DNA of 64,000 nucleotides from positions 248,001 through 312,000 of the forward strand of contig CAVVAY010000013.1 in the NCBI GenBank assembly GCA_963746465.1, written 5' to 3'. Of the stretch, positions 50,262 to 59,991 are shown one piece after another. The DNA is from CAVVAY01 sp963746465. GTDB lineage: Bacteria; Actinomycetota; Actinomycetes; JACCUZ01. A program made the position numbers and the translations under genes. The notes beneath the pieces are model-generated. The model was not told the origin of the DNA. It worked only from the letters and a program-made list of their open reading frames with translations, and did no database searches. Each line of letters starts with the position of its first letter. The first letter of the stretch is position 1.

Positions 50262-50710
50262 GCACTGCCCTCAGCCGTCGTACCGTGCTGCGCGGCTCCG
50301 GCATCGTCGCCGTCGGCGCGGTGGCGGGATACCTGCTGGCCCGCCGGACTGACGCAGCACGCGGCACCGGCACGGCGGTCGCCGCCAACGCCTACGGGCC
50401 AGAACCGGCGTCCACCGCCAGCAGGCTCGCGTTGCTGAGCGAGATCCCCGACGGAGGCGGGCTGGTGCTCGAGGAGCAGCGCGTAGTGCTGGTACGGACC
50501 GGGGACGACGTGCGCGCCTTCTCTGCGACCTGCACCCACCAGGGCTGCACGGTCGACGGCGTCTCCGACGGAGTCATCACCTGCCCGTGCCACGGCAGCG
50601 CCTTCGACGCCGGAACAGGCAAGGTGGTCACCGGTCCGGCGACCCGGGCGCTCGACCCGGTGCACGTCGAGGTCGCGGACGGTGCCGTGACGATGCCGGG
50701 AGGTGGCTGA
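50258..50710 (+). CDS. Rieske [2Fe-2S] protein with Tat signal
   Basis: A 150-aa protein. The N-terminal SRRTVLRGSGIVAVGAVAGYLL is a twin-arginine signal or anchor. The Rieske motifs are CTHQGC (Cys92, His94, Cys97) and CPCHG (Cys109, Cys111, His112). The second Cys of each box would form the disulphide typical of high-potential Rieske proteins. The domain is the small arsenite-oxidase/QcrA-like type. It would move electrons at the outer face of the membrane. It is translationally coupled to the upstream multi-helix protein, and a single-helix peptide follows immediately. Confidence 0.92.
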   Translation: MSTALSRRTVLRGSGIVAVGAVAGYLLARRTDAARGTGTAVAANAYGPEPASTASRLALLSEIPDGGGLVLEEQRVVLVRTGDDVRAFSATCTHQGCTVDGVSDGVITCPCHGSAFDAGTGKVVTGPATRALDPVHVEVADGAVTMPGGG

Positions 50711-50711
50711 G

Positions 50712-50786
50712 GTGTCCCGGTTGCCGACGCTGCTCTGGCTGCTCGCCCTGGGCCTGGCCCTCGGCGCTCTCGTGGCGCTGGGATGA
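50712..50786 (+). CDS. 24-residue single-helix membrane peptide
   Basis: A 25-codon frame (GTG 50712 to TGA 50786) encoding SRLPTLLWLLALGLALGALVALG after the initiator. GGAGG lies eight bases upstream, and its stop overlaps the ATG of the next gene (ATGATGA). The whole peptide is one hydrophobic helix, like the small auxiliary subunits of respiratory complexes. It starts one base after the Rieske stop, which makes it a likely component of the same module. It is too short for ordinary gene callers. Confidence 0.5.
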   Translation: MSRLPTLLWLLALGLALGALVALG

Positions 50787-51682
50787 TGGCAGGGCTGCGG
50801 CTCCAGTTCTGCACGGACGCAGGCGAGTTCCTGACCGCGGCGGCTGACCACCTGGCTGCCGATCCGGTCGTCAGCACGGTCGTGACGACCATCGCCCACC
50901 GGGTCCGGGCCGAGGTGGCCGACGGCATCGTGCAGCCGGAGCGCGACTGGTGGCTGGTCGTCAGGGACAGCCGCGGCGACGTGGTCGGAGCCGGGATGCG
51001 GACGGCGCCGTTCGTCCCCTATCCGCCGTTCCTGCTGCCGATGCCTGGCGGGGCTGCGACGGCACTTGCGCAGGCGGTGCACGACCGCGGCGAGGAGGTG
51101 CTCGGGGTCAACGGGGCACTGCCCGCCGTCGAGCTGTTCGCCACCGAGCTGGCGAGGCTCGAGGGCGGCCGGGTCGACGTAGCCCTGCACACCCGGCTGC
51201 ACGAGCTCGGCGAGCTCACCTTCCCGGTGCACGTCCCCGGCAGCCTGGTGGCCGCGACGGAGGACGACGTGAATCTGGTCGCGGAGTGGTTCACCGCGTT
51301 CATGGGCGACGCCGACGAACAGGCCGGCCGACCGCGCGGTGCCAGCGCGCACGACGTCCCCGACCGGCCCGACCTGCTGCGCCGGATCCGGGCCGGCGGG
51401 CTGTGGTTCTGGGTCGACGAGACCGGCGAGAAGGTCCACCTCACCGGCGCGAACCCGCCCTCGTTCGGGGTCTCCCGGCTCGGGCCGGTGTACACGCCGC
51501 CGACCCAGCGCGGTCGGGGGTGGGCCAGCAACGCCGTCGCCGAGGTCTCCCGGCGGCTCCGGGCCGAGGGGACCCGGCTCTGCCTCTTCACCGACCAGGC
51601 GAACCCGACGTCGAACAAGATCTACGCCGCCCTCGGCTACCGGCCGGTCGTCGACATGGTCAACCTGGTCATCGTCCGCTGA
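50783..51682 (+). CDS. GNAT-family N-acetyltransferase
   Basis: A 299-aa protein with a C-terminal GNAT domain: LGPVYTPPTQRGRGWASNAVAEVSRRL is the acetyl-CoA loop and helix, and FTDQANPTSNKIYAALGYRPV the terminal strand-helix. The N-terminal half (to about residue 160) appears to be a divergent second GNAT-like or ligand-binding region (VVGAGMRTAPFVPYPPFLLPMPGG). The acceptor is unknown. Its ATG overlaps the stop of the 24-aa peptide gene. It converges with the acyl-CoA synthetase gene, overlapping it by 14 bases at the 3' end. Confidence 0.85.
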   Translation: MMAGLRLQFCTDAGEFLTAAADHLAADPVVSTVVTTIAHRVRAEVADGIVQPERDWWLVVRDSRGDVVGAGMRTAPFVPYPPFLLPMPGGAATALAQAVHDRGEEVLGVNGALPAVELFATELARLEGGRVDVALHTRLHELGELTFPVHVPGSLVAATEDDVNLVAEWFTAFMGDADEQAGRPRGASAHDVPDRPDLLRRIRAGGLWFWVDETGEKVHLTGANPPSFGVSRLGPVYTPPTQRGRGWASNAVAEVSRRLRAEGTRLCLFTDQANPTSNKIYAALGYRPVVDMVNLVIVR

Positions 51683-53549
51683 GGGTCGGCCGCAGCGCGT
51701 CGAGGACCGTGGGGTCCTCGATGGTCGACGGCACCGGCTCGTCCCTGCCGTCGGCGATCGCTCGCAGCGACCGGCGCAGGATCTTGCCGGACCGGGTCTT
51801 GGGCAGCGCCGCCACCACGTCGACCTGACGGAACGACGCCACCGCCCCGATCTCGTCGCGCACCCGCTGCACCAGCTCGGACCGCAGCTGCTCGGGGTCG
51901 ACCTCCGCGCCGGCACTGAGCACGACCAGCCCCCGCGGCACCTGGCCCTTGAGCTCGTCGTGCACGCCGATCACGCAGCACTCCGCCACCAGGGGATGCG
52001 CGGTCACGACCGCCTCCATCGCACCGGTCGAGAGCCGGTGGCCGGCCACGTTGATGACGTCGTCGGTGCGGCCCATCACGAACAGGTAGCCGTCCTCGTC
52101 GACGTATCCGCCGTCCCCGGTCAGGTAGTAGCCGTCGAACGCGGACAGGTACGACGCGACGAAGCGGTCGTCGTCGCCCCACAGCGTCGGCAGGGTGCCG
52201 GGCGGCAGCGGCAGCTTGATGCAGATCGCCCCCTCGGTGCCGGGCGGCACCTCCGCACCGGACGGGTCCAGCACCCGCACGTCGTAGCCAGGCACCGCAA
52301 CCGTCGGCGAGCCGGGTTTGATGGGCATCGCCTCCAGCCCGCGCAGGTTGGCCGCGATCGGCCAGCCGGTCTCGGTCTGCCACCAGTGGTCGACGACGGG
52401 AACCTGGAGGTGCTCGGTAGCCCACTCCCAGGTGTCCGGGTCCAGCCGCTCGCCGGCGAGGAACAGGGTGCGCAGCGAGGACACGTCGTGCGGGGCGAGC
52501 AGCTCGCCGTCCGGGTCCTCCTTCTTCACGGCCCGGATCGCGGTGGGAGCCGTGAACAACGCCTGCACGCCGTACTGCTCGACGACCCGCCAGAACGCGC
52601 CGGCGTCCGGCGTCCCCACCGGCTTCCCCTCGTACAGCACCGTGGTCGCGCCCACGAGCAGCGGCCCGTAGACGATGTAGGAGTGGCCGACCACCCACCC
52701 GACGTCGGAGGCGGTCCACCACACGTCGCCGCGGCCGACGCCGTAGACGTTGGACATCGACCACTGCAGTGCCACGGCGTGCCCACCGTTGTCCCGGACC
52801 ACGCCCTTGGGCTTCGCCGTCGTCCCCGACGTGTAGAGCACGTAGAGCGGGTCGGTCGCCGCGACCGGGACGCACTCGGCAGGTTCCGCGTCCTTGGCCA
52901 GGTCGTCCCAGTCGAGGTCGCGCGGCGCCGTCAGCTCGGCTCGCGCCTGCGGGCGCTGCAGGACGACGACGTGCTCGGGCTGGTGCGACGACAGCTCGAG
53001 CGCCCGGTCGAGCAGCGGCTTGTACTCCACCACGCGGCTCACCTCGATGCCGCAGGAGGCCGACACGACGACCCGCGGCTGGGCATCCTCGACCCGGGCG
53101 GCCAGCTCGTGGGCAGCGAACCCGCCGAACACCACCGAGTGCACCGCCCCTAGCCGCGCGCAGGCGAGCATCGCCACGACGGCCTCGGGCACCATCGGCA
53201 GGTAGATGACGACCCGGTCGCCCTTCCGGACACCGAGCGAGGCCAGCGCACCGGCGAAGGTCGCGACCTCCGCGAGCAGCTGGGCGTAGGTGTAGGTGCG
53301 CCGGGTGTCGGTCACCGGGCTGTCGTAGACCAGCGCGACGCGTCCGCCGTGGCCGTCGGCGACGTGGCGGTCCAGGGCGTTCTCGCAGGTGTTCAGGACC
53401 CCGTCCGGGAACCAGCGGTAGAACGGGGCGCGGCTCACGTCCAGGACGGTCGTCGGCTCGGTCCGCCAGAGGATGTCCCGGGCTGCGTCGGCCCAGAAGT
53501 CCTGCGGGTCCTCGATGCTGCGGCGGTAGGTCGCCCGGTAGTCGCCCAT
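51669..53549 (-). CDS. prpE: Propionyl-CoA synthetase / short-chain acyl-CoA ligase
   Basis: A 626-aa ANL-superfamily ligase that activates a short acid to its CoA thioester via acyl-AMP. Key parts are the P-loop VLYTSGTTAKPKGVVRD, the motif HWWQTETGWPIAANL, GYYLTGDGG, GRTDDVINVAGHRLSTGAMEA, and the catalytic-lysine region LPKTRSGKILRRSLR, which can be acetylated for regulation. The N-terminal domain (ATYRRSIEDPQDFWADAA) and the placement of RDNGGH favour propionyl-CoA synthetase over acetyl-CoA synthetase. A single gene; no methylcitrate genes are seen here. ATG start at 53549. Confidence 0.9.
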   Translation of the reverse strand: MGDYRATYRRSIEDPQDFWADAARDILWRTEPTTVLDVSRAPFYRWFPDGVLNTCENALDRHVADGHGGRVALVYDSPVTDTRRTYTYAQLLAEVATFAGALASLGVRKGDRVVIYLPMVPEAVVAMLACARLGAVHSVVFGGFAAHELAARVEDAQPRVVVSASCGIEVSRVVEYKPLLDRALELSSHQPEHVVVLQRPQARAELTAPRDLDWDDLAKDAEPAECVPVAATDPLYVLYTSGTTAKPKGVVRDNGGHAVALQWSMSNVYGVGRGDVWWTASDVGWVVGHSYIVYGPLLVGATTVLYEGKPVGTPDAGAFWRVVEQYGVQALFTAPTAIRAVKKEDPDGELLAPHDVSSLRTLFLAGERLDPDTWEWATEHLQVPVVDHWWQTETGWPIAANLRGLEAMPIKPGSPTVAVPGYDVRVLDPSGAEVPPGTEGAICIKLPLPPGTLPTLWGDDDRFVASYLSAFDGYYLTGDGGYVDEDGYLFVMGRTDDVINVAGHRLSTGAMEAVVTAHPLVAECCVIGVHDELKGQVPRGLVVLSAGAEVDPEQLRSELVQRVRDEIGAVASFRQVDVVAALPKTRSGKILRRSLRAIADGRDEPVPSTIEDPTVLDALRPTLSGR

Positions 53550-53599
53550 ACCGGCATCCTCACCCCGGCGGACGCCGATGCGCCAGGGCCGGGTGAGCG

Positions 53600-54178
53600 T
53601 CAGTCCGCCGGCCGCGGCAAGGGTGGCGTCTGCGGTGCGTCGGCCGGTCGGCGTACCTGCATGAGGTGCTCGACCACCCGGTCCATGGCCTCGTCGACGG
53701 CGTCCTCGCGATAGCCGCCGCGGCGCGGGCGGAACGGTGCGGTGCGGACCTGCTCGACCGTCACCGTGTCCTGGCCGTCGAGGGTCGCGACCACTCGGTC
53801 GACGAACTCGTCCACGTCGTCCGGGTCGTACCCCCGCCGCAGAGCACCGGCCCGGGGAAACCGCCGCATGTACGCGCCGGCCAGCTCGCCCTTGAGGAAC
53901 TCTGCCTCGCTGCCCGGATCGGCCTTTCCCCGGCGGCCGGCCATCAGCCCCTGCGCGAGGAGCACCCGCTCCTCGAGGGTGTCCAGGTACTCGTCGACCT
54001 CGGCGACGACGTAGCCGCCGTGCACCAGCTCGAAGCCGGCCTTGCGCACCTCCGCGGCCGTCGGCGGCGGGAAGACGCCGCCGAGCGAGATCTCCACGTG
54101 GTTGAGGAACGCGTCGACCTGGCGGCGGTGGTAGCCCCGCCGCAGCCTGCTGACCCGGGCGAACCTCTTGTGGCTCAT
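53600..54178 (-). CDS. Protein with four DivIVA-type motifs
   Basis: A 192-aa protein made of four spaced copies of the DivIVA N-terminal motif (F/h..RRGY-x4-VD-F-h): VSRLRRGYHRRQVDAFLNHV, VHGGYVVAEVDEYLDTL, ALRRGYDPDDVDEFVDRVV and RPRRGGYREDAVDEAMDRVV. DivIVA motifs bind membranes at the poles or septum and organise cell growth and division in actinobacteria. The long coiled-coil tail of true DivIVA/Wag31 is missing, so this is a separate, short relative. It lies seven bases after rlmN on the same strand and probably shares its transcript. Confidence 0.8.
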   Translation of the reverse strand: MSHKRFARVSRLRRGYHRRQVDAFLNHVEISLGGVFPPPTAAEVRKAGFELVHGGYVVAEVDEYLDTLEERVLLAQGLMAGRRGKADPGSEAEFLKGELAGAYMRRFPRAGALRRGYDPDDVDEFVDRVVATLDGQDTVTVEQVRTAPFRPRRGGYREDAVDEAMDRVVEHLMQVRRPADAPQTPPLPRPAD

Positions 54179-54185
54179 CGGGTGC

Positions 54186-55304
54186 TCACTCGGTCACTGC
54201 TGCCAGCTGGCCGCAGGCCCCGTCGATGTCGCGGCCCCGGGTGTCGCGGACGGTGGTGGGGATGCCGTGCGCCCGCAGCCGGGTGACGAAGGTGCGCTCG
54301 ACGTCGGGGTCGCTCGCCGTCCACTTCGAGCCCGGCGTGGGGTTGAGCGGGATCGGGTTGACGTGCACCCAGCCGCGGCCGCGCCGGTTGAGCTCGGTGC
54401 CGAGCAGGTCCGCCCGCCAGGCGTGGTCGTTGATGTCGCGGATCAGTGCGTACTCGATGCTGACCCGGCGCCCGGTCGCGTCGAAGTACCGGCGAGCCGC
54501 GTCCAGCACCTCCGCCACCTTCCAGCGGGTGTTGACCGGCACCAGGGTGTCGCGCAGCTCGTCGTCGGGGGCGTGCAGCGACAGCGCCAGCGTGACGTTG
54601 AGGTCCTCGGCGGTCAGCCGGTCCATCGCGGGTACCAGGCCGACGGTCGAGACCGTGACGTTGCGCTGCGAAAGGCCGAGGCCGTCAGGTGTCGGGTCGG
54701 TGAGCCGGCGCACCGCACCGAGGACCGCCTTGTAGTTGGCCAGCGGCTCCCCCATCCCCATGAACACCACGTTGGAGACCCGGCCGGGGCCGCCGGCGAT
54801 CTCGCCGTCGCGCAGCATCCGGGCTCCGGCCACCACCTGGTCGACGATCTCCCCGGCGGACATGTTGCGGGTCAGCCCCGCCTGGCCGGTCGCGCAGAAC
54901 GGGCAGTTCATGCCGCAGCCGGCCTGCGACGAGACGCACATCGTCACCCGGCCCGGGTAGCGCATCAGCACGCTCTCGACGGTCGCGCCGTCGAAGAGCC
55001 GCCAGACCGACTTGCGGGTGCGCCCTCGGTCGGCCTCCAGGTGCCGCACCGGGGTGAGCAGCGTCGGGAGCAGCGCCTCGGCCAGCTGCGCCCGGGAGGC
55101 CTTGGGGACGTCGGTCATCTGCTCGGGGTCGCCGCCGAGGTGGTCGAAGTAGTGGCTGGACAGCTGCCCGGCGCGGAAGGGCTTCTCGCCGAGCTCGGCG
55201 ACCACGGCACGGCGCTCGCCGGGTGCGAGGTCGGCGAGGTGCCGCGGCGGCTTGGCGCGGCGCGGCTCGGCGAAGGTGAGGACGCCGGGGACGGGGGCAG
55301 GCAC
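54186..55304 (-). CDS. rlmN: 23S rRNA (adenine2503-C2)-methyltransferase
   Basis: A 372-aa radical-SAM enzyme that methylates A2503 of 23S rRNA and A37 of some tRNAs. The cluster motif is CGMNCPFCATGQ (CxxxCxxC); MGMGEPLANY and the C-terminal Cys-containing end (DIDGACGQLAAV) supply the second catalytic cysteine. The length is normal. The GTG at 55304 has AGGAGAGAAG upstream. It follows cdsA by 14 bases in the conserved block that starts at rpsB. Confidence 0.95.
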   Translation of the reverse strand: MPAPVPGVLTFAEPRRAKPPRHLADLAPGERRAVVAELGEKPFRAGQLSSHYFDHLGGDPEQMTDVPKASRAQLAEALLPTLLTPVRHLEADRGRTRKSVWRLFDGATVESVLMRYPGRVTMCVSSQAGCGMNCPFCATGQAGLTRNMSAGEIVDQVVAGARMLRDGEIAGGPGRVSNVVFMGMGEPLANYKAVLGAVRRLTDPTPDGLGLSQRNVTVSTVGLVPAMDRLTAEDLNVTLALSLHAPDDELRDTLVPVNTRWKVAEVLDAARRYFDATGRRVSIEYALIRDINDHAWRADLLGTELNRRGRGWVHVNPIPLNPTPGSKWTASDPDVERTFVTRLRAHGIPTTVRDTRGRDIDGACGQLAAVTE

Positions 55305-55318
55305 GGTGCTCTTCTCTC

Positions 55319-56203
55319 CTAGGCCGGCACGAGCCAGGCCAGCAGCAGGTAGGTGACGGGCGCGGCCGGCAGCAGCGAGTCCAGCCGGTCCATCATCCCG
55401 CCGTGCCCTGGCAGGAGACTGCCCATGTCCTTGATGCCGAGGTCCCGCTTGATCATCGACTCGCCGAGGTCGCCGAGGGTGGCGGTCACCATGACGGCGA
55501 GGCCGATCAGCGCCCCCTGCCAGGCCTCGCCCTCGAGCAGCTCCGGCAGCGCGACGGCCCCGCCGACGGCGCAGAACAGTGCGGAGCCGGCGAAGCCCTC
55601 CCAGGACTTCTTCGGGCTCACGGTCGGCGCCATCGGGTGCTTGCCGAACAGCACGCCTGCTACGTAGCCGCCGGTGTCGCTGAGCACCACGAGCACGATG
55701 AAGACGACGACCCGGTCGGCGCCGTCGTCAGGCCGCAGCAGCAGCACCGCGAAGCCGGCGAGAAAGGGCACGTACAGCGCCGCGAAGGTCGCGGCGGTGA
55801 CGTCGCGCACGTAGCCCTTCGGGTTCTCCGGGGACCGCCACAGCATCGTGCCCAGCACGGTGAGTGCCAGGGCGACGACCATGGCCTCGCTTCCCCCGGC
55901 GTACGCCGAGACGACGATCGCGACTGCGCCGACGGCGAGGGGCACCACGGGCACCCGGACCCGGTCGGCACCGAACGCGTTGGACAGCTCGTAGACCGCG
56001 AGCACGACAGCGGCCACCACGACTCCGACGAACGCGGGCTTCCAGACGTACAGCGAGACGACGATGACCACGGCCAGCCCGAGGCCGACCCCGATGGCTG
56101 CGGGCAGGTTCCGACCCGCGCGGCTGCGACGCTCCGGCGGCGGGACCGGCTGCATGGGGACCGGTTCGAGCGGGGAGCTGCCGTCCTCCTGGTCGGTGGT
56201 CAT
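55319..56203 (-). CDS. cdsA: Phosphatidate cytidylyltransferase
   Basis: A 294-aa membrane enzyme that makes CDP-diacylglycerol from phosphatidic acid and CTP. A 50-residue soluble Pro-rich N-terminus precedes about eight hydrophobic segments. The CTP-transferase signature is SPKKSWEGFAGS and, near the C-terminus, LGDLGESMIKRDLGIKDMG then LPGHGGMMDRLDSLL. ATG 56203 is preferred; an upstream ATG would add a low-complexity segment lying inside frr. The gap to frr is 19 bases. Confidence 0.95.
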   Translation of the reverse strand: MTTDQEDGSSPLEPVPMQPVPPPERRSRAGRNLPAAIGVGLGLAVVIVVSLYVWKPAFVGVVVAAVVLAVYELSNAFGADRVRVPVVPLAVGAVAIVVSAYAGGSEAMVVALALTVLGTMLWRSPENPKGYVRDVTAATFAALYVPFLAGFAVLLLRPDDGADRVVVFIVLVVLSDTGGYVAGVLFGKHPMAPTVSPKKSWEGFAGSALFCAVGGAVALPELLEGEAWQGALIGLAVMVTATLGDLGESMIKRDLGIKDMGSLLPGHGGMMDRLDSLLPAAPVTYLLLAWLVPA

Positions 56204-56222
56204 GACGATGGGTGGCCGAGCC

Positions 56223-56780
56223 TCAGACCTCGAGGAGCTCGGACTCCTTGTGCTTGACCAGCTCGTCGACCGCACCGACGTGGCGCTGGGTGACCTTCTC
56301 CAGCTCCTTCTCGGCGCGGTTCACGTCGTCCTCGCCGGTCTCGCCGTCCTTGGCGAGCCGGTCCAGCTCGTCCTTGGCGTGGCGGCGGACGTTGCGGATC
56401 GAGATCCGGGCGTCCTCGGCCTTCTTGTGCGCGACCTTGATGAACTCCTTGCGGCGTTCCTCGGTCAGCTGCGGGAACACCACCCGGATGATCGCGCCGT
56501 CGTTGGTGGGGTTCACCCCGAGGTCGGAGTCGCGGATCGCCTTCTCGATGGCGCCCATCGCGCCCTTGTCGTACGGCGTGAGGGTGAGCATCCGGGCATC
56601 GGCGACGTGGAACGACGCGAGCTGGTTCACCGGCGTGGGCGCGCCGTAGTAGTCGACCAGGATCTTGTTGAACATCGACGGGTTGGCCCGGCCGGTGCGG
56701 ATGGAGGCAAGGTCGTCCTTGGCGACGGAGACGGCCTTCTCCATCTTCTCCTCGGCCTCGAACAAGGTCTCGTCGATCAC
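56223..56780 (-). CDS. frr: Ribosome-recycling factor
   Basis: A 185-aa protein, the exact usual length, that splits post-termination ribosomes with EF-G. The N-terminal helix MEKAVSVAKDDLASIRTGRANPSMFNKI and the internal NPTNDGAIIRVVFPQLTEERRKEF are highly conserved. The GTG start at 56780 has AGGAGAC upstream. It lies 43 bases after pyrH. Confidence 0.96.
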   Translation of the reverse strand: MIDETLFEAEEKMEKAVSVAKDDLASIRTGRANPSMFNKILVDYYGAPTPVNQLASFHVADARMLTLTPYDKGAMGAIEKAIRDSDLGVNPTNDGAIIRVVFPQLTEERRKEFIKVAHKKAEDARISIRNVRRHAKDELDRLAKDGETGEDDVNRAEKELEKVTQRHVGAVDELVKHKESELLEV

Positions 56781-56823
56781 GTCGTCTCCTGCGTCGGTCT
56801 GGGTCGGTCCGGTGGTCCTGGGG

Positions 56824-57603
56824 TCACGCGTCGGGACCGATGATGGTCCCGATCTTCTCGCCGTGCACGGCACGGGCGATGTTGCCCTCTTCGGTCATGT
56901 TGAAGACCACGATGGGCAGCCGGTTGTCGCGGCAGAGACTGATCGCGGTGGCGTCGGCGACCTTCAGGCTCTTGTTCAGGAACTCGTCGTAGGACAGCCG
57001 GTCGTAGCGCACGGCGTCCGGGTGGGTCGCCGGGTCGGCGTCGTAGACGCCGTCGACGCCCTTCTTGCCCATCAGCAGCACCTGGGCACCGATCTCCAGG
57101 GAGCGCTGGGCGGCGACGGTGTCGGTGGAGAAGTACGGCATGCCGGCGCCGGCGCCGAAGATGACCACGCGGCCCTTCTCCAGGTGCCGGATGGCCTTGC
57201 GCGGGATGTACGGCTCGGCGACCTGGCCCATCGCGATGGCCGTCTGGACCCGCGTCTCGACGTCCTCCTTCTCCAGGAAGTCCTGCAGCGCGAGGCAGTT
57301 CATCACGGTGCCGAGCATGCCCATGTAGTCGGCGCGGGCCCGGTCCATGCCGCTCTGCGAGAGCTCGGCGCCGCGGAAGAAGTTGCCTCCGCCGACGACG
57401 ATGGCCACCTGCACCCCGGACCGCACGACCTCGGAGATCTGCCGGGCCAGGCCGGCCACGACGACCGGGTCGACGCCGATCTGGCCGCCGCCGAAGACCT
57501 CGCCGGAGAGCTTGAGGACGACTCGTCGGTACGGCCGCTCCCCCTCGGACTCGGACGCAGCGAAGGCCGCGACCCTGCCGGTTCCCTCAGTGGATCCCTG
57601 CAC
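56824..57603 (-). CDS. pyrH: Uridylate kinase
   Basis: A 259-aa member of the amino-acid-kinase fold that phosphorylates UMP to UDP. The N-terminus has a 20-residue extension, then RRVVLKLSGEVFGGG (ATP-binding) and AIVVGGGNFFRG. UMP- and GTP-binding features such as MGMLGTVMNCLALQDFLE and KKGVDGVYDADPATHPDA are intact. It sits between tsf and frr in the conserved order. The ATG is at 57603, 72 bases after tsf. Confidence 0.95.
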   Translation of the reverse strand: MQGSTEGTGRVAAFAASESEGERPYRRVVLKLSGEVFGGGQIGVDPVVVAGLARQISEVVRSGVQVAIVVGGGNFFRGAELSQSGMDRARADYMGMLGTVMNCLALQDFLEKEDVETRVQTAIAMGQVAEPYIPRKAIRHLEKGRVVIFGAGAGMPYFSTDTVAAQRSLEIGAQVLLMGKKGVDGVYDADPATHPDAVRYDRLSYDEFLNKSLKVADATAISLCRDNRLPIVVFNMTEEGNIARAVHGEKIGTIIGPDA

Positions 57604-57675
57604 GATCGCGGCCTCCTCGTCGTCGTGGTGCGCTGCCCCCGGCCCTACCTGCCGGTCAGTCTGCCAGCAGGCCGG

Positions 57676-58506
57676 TCAGGCGCCGCCGACCTCGAAGCGG
57701 GAGAAGCTCTTCACGCTGATGCCCGCCGCGTCCAGGACCGCCTTGACGTTCTTCTTGCTGTCCAGCACCGACGGCTGCTCGAGCAGCGCGACGTCCTTGA
57801 AGTAGCCGTTCACCCGGCCCTCGACGATCTTGGCCAGCGCCTGCTCGGGCTTGCCCTCCTCGCGGGCGGTTGCCTCGGCGATCCGGCGCTCGTTCTCGAC
57901 GACCTCGGCCGGGACCTCGTCGCGCGAGACGTACTGCGGGCGCATCGCGGCGACCTGCATGGCGGCGGCGCGCGCTGCCTCCAGGTCCTCGCCCTCGAAC
58001 TCCACCAGCACGCCGACCTGCGGTGGCAGGTCCGACGAGCGGCGGTGCATGTACGACGCGACCGAGCGACCCTCGGCGCCGAGGACGACGACGGCGGTCA
58101 GCTCGAGCTTCTCGCCGATGACGGCGGCGACCGAGTCGATGTTGTCGGCAACCGTGCGGCCGTCGGCCAGGGTCTCGCCGAGCAGGGCCGTGACGTCCCC
58201 CGTGCCGGTCTTGGCGGCGTGGGACACGATGTCGGCGGCGAGCTGCTGGAACTGCTCGTTCTTCGCGACGAAGTCGGTCTCGCAGTTGAGCTGGATCATG
58301 GCGCCGTCGGCGGCGGCGACCAGGCCGTTGGTGGCGCTGCGCTCGGCGCCGCGCTCCTTGACCTTGGTCTCGCCCTTGATGCGCAGCAGCTCGGCCGCCT
58401 TGTCGTGGTCGCCGTCGGCCTCCACGAGGGCCTTCTTCGCGGCCATCATGCCGGCGCCCGTGGCATCACGGAGCTTCTTGACCTCGGCGGCGCTGATGTC
58501 TGCCAT
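57676..58506 (-). CDS. tsf: Elongation factor Ts
   Basis: A 276-aa guanine-nucleotide exchange factor for EF-Tu. The N-terminal domain reads ADISAAEVKKLRDATGAGMMAAKKALVEADGD and includes the conserved RDATGAGMM. The core contains CETDFVAKNEQF, the EF-Tu contact motif. The C-terminal part ends GISVKSFSRFEVG. The ATG at 58506 follows rpsB by 82 bases, a gap that contains a stable hairpin. Confidence 0.96.
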   Translation of the reverse strand: MADISAAEVKKLRDATGAGMMAAKKALVEADGDHDKAAELLRIKGETKVKERGAERSATNGLVAAADGAMIQLNCETDFVAKNEQFQQLAADIVSHAAKTGTGDVTALLGETLADGRTVADNIDSVAAVIGEKLELTAVVVLGAEGRSVASYMHRRSSDLPPQVGVLVEFEGEDLEAARAAAMQVAAMRPQYVSRDEVPAEVVENERRIAEATAREEGKPEQALAKIVEGRVNGYFKDVALLEQPSVLDSKKNVKAVLDAAGISVKSFSRFEVGGA

Positions 58507-58551
58507 GGGTACGCTGTCTCGCTCTCTTGTCTGAGTGGTCGTGGGTGCGCC

Positions 58552-58578
58552 CCGGCCGGTCAGGTGGCGACCGGCCGG
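58552..58578 (-). terminator. rpsB-tsf intergenic hairpin
   Basis: CCGGCCGGT (58552-58560) and ACCGGCCGG (58570-58578) form a perfect 9-bp stem with a nine-base loop, between rpsB and tsf. No T-run follows. It may be a partial terminator that lowers tsf relative to rpsB, or an RNA-processing site. Confidence 0.45.
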
Positions 58579-58588
58579 CAGCAGCGGC

Positions 58589-59635
<1,047 letters not shown>

Positions 59636-59991
59636 GGTCGGCCTGCCTTTCTCGCGCCGCGGCCCGCATGCGCGGGCGGCCTGGCGCCTGTCGGTTTGCC
59701 TGGCGGGCGCCCGGTCGGGCGTCCGCCTCCTGACACCCGGGAACGCGCTCGCCGCCGTCACCATCGCGGGTCGGGCGGACCGATGAGCGCGCCCCCGCCG
59801 GTGGACGAGGTCCGGTGGCGGATACGGGCGTGCGAAGTCGACCCGCACAGGCGGGTCGCCGCGTGCAGTGTACGCCGGGCGCGCCCCGAGGCCGAAATCG
59901 TCGCCGTCCCCAGGCCGCCGCACGGCGCCGGCTGTCCACATCCTCCTCCGCCGGCCGTTCTCGGTGGGTGCGGCGGCGGCATCCTCGAGGC
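59636..59991. promoter_or_regulatory. 356-bp divergent intergenic region between rpsB and the M23 peptidase gene
   Basis: No gene seen. On the minus strand TACACT (59872-59867) could be a -10 element for rpsB, with no convincing -35. Just downstream of it CGACCCGC acag GCGGGTCG (59839-59858) is a perfect 8-bp hairpin in the presumed leader. The first part (59640-59720) is GC-rich with several small dyads. A leader-RNA control of rpsB-tsf is possible but not recognised by pattern. Confidence 0.35.
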
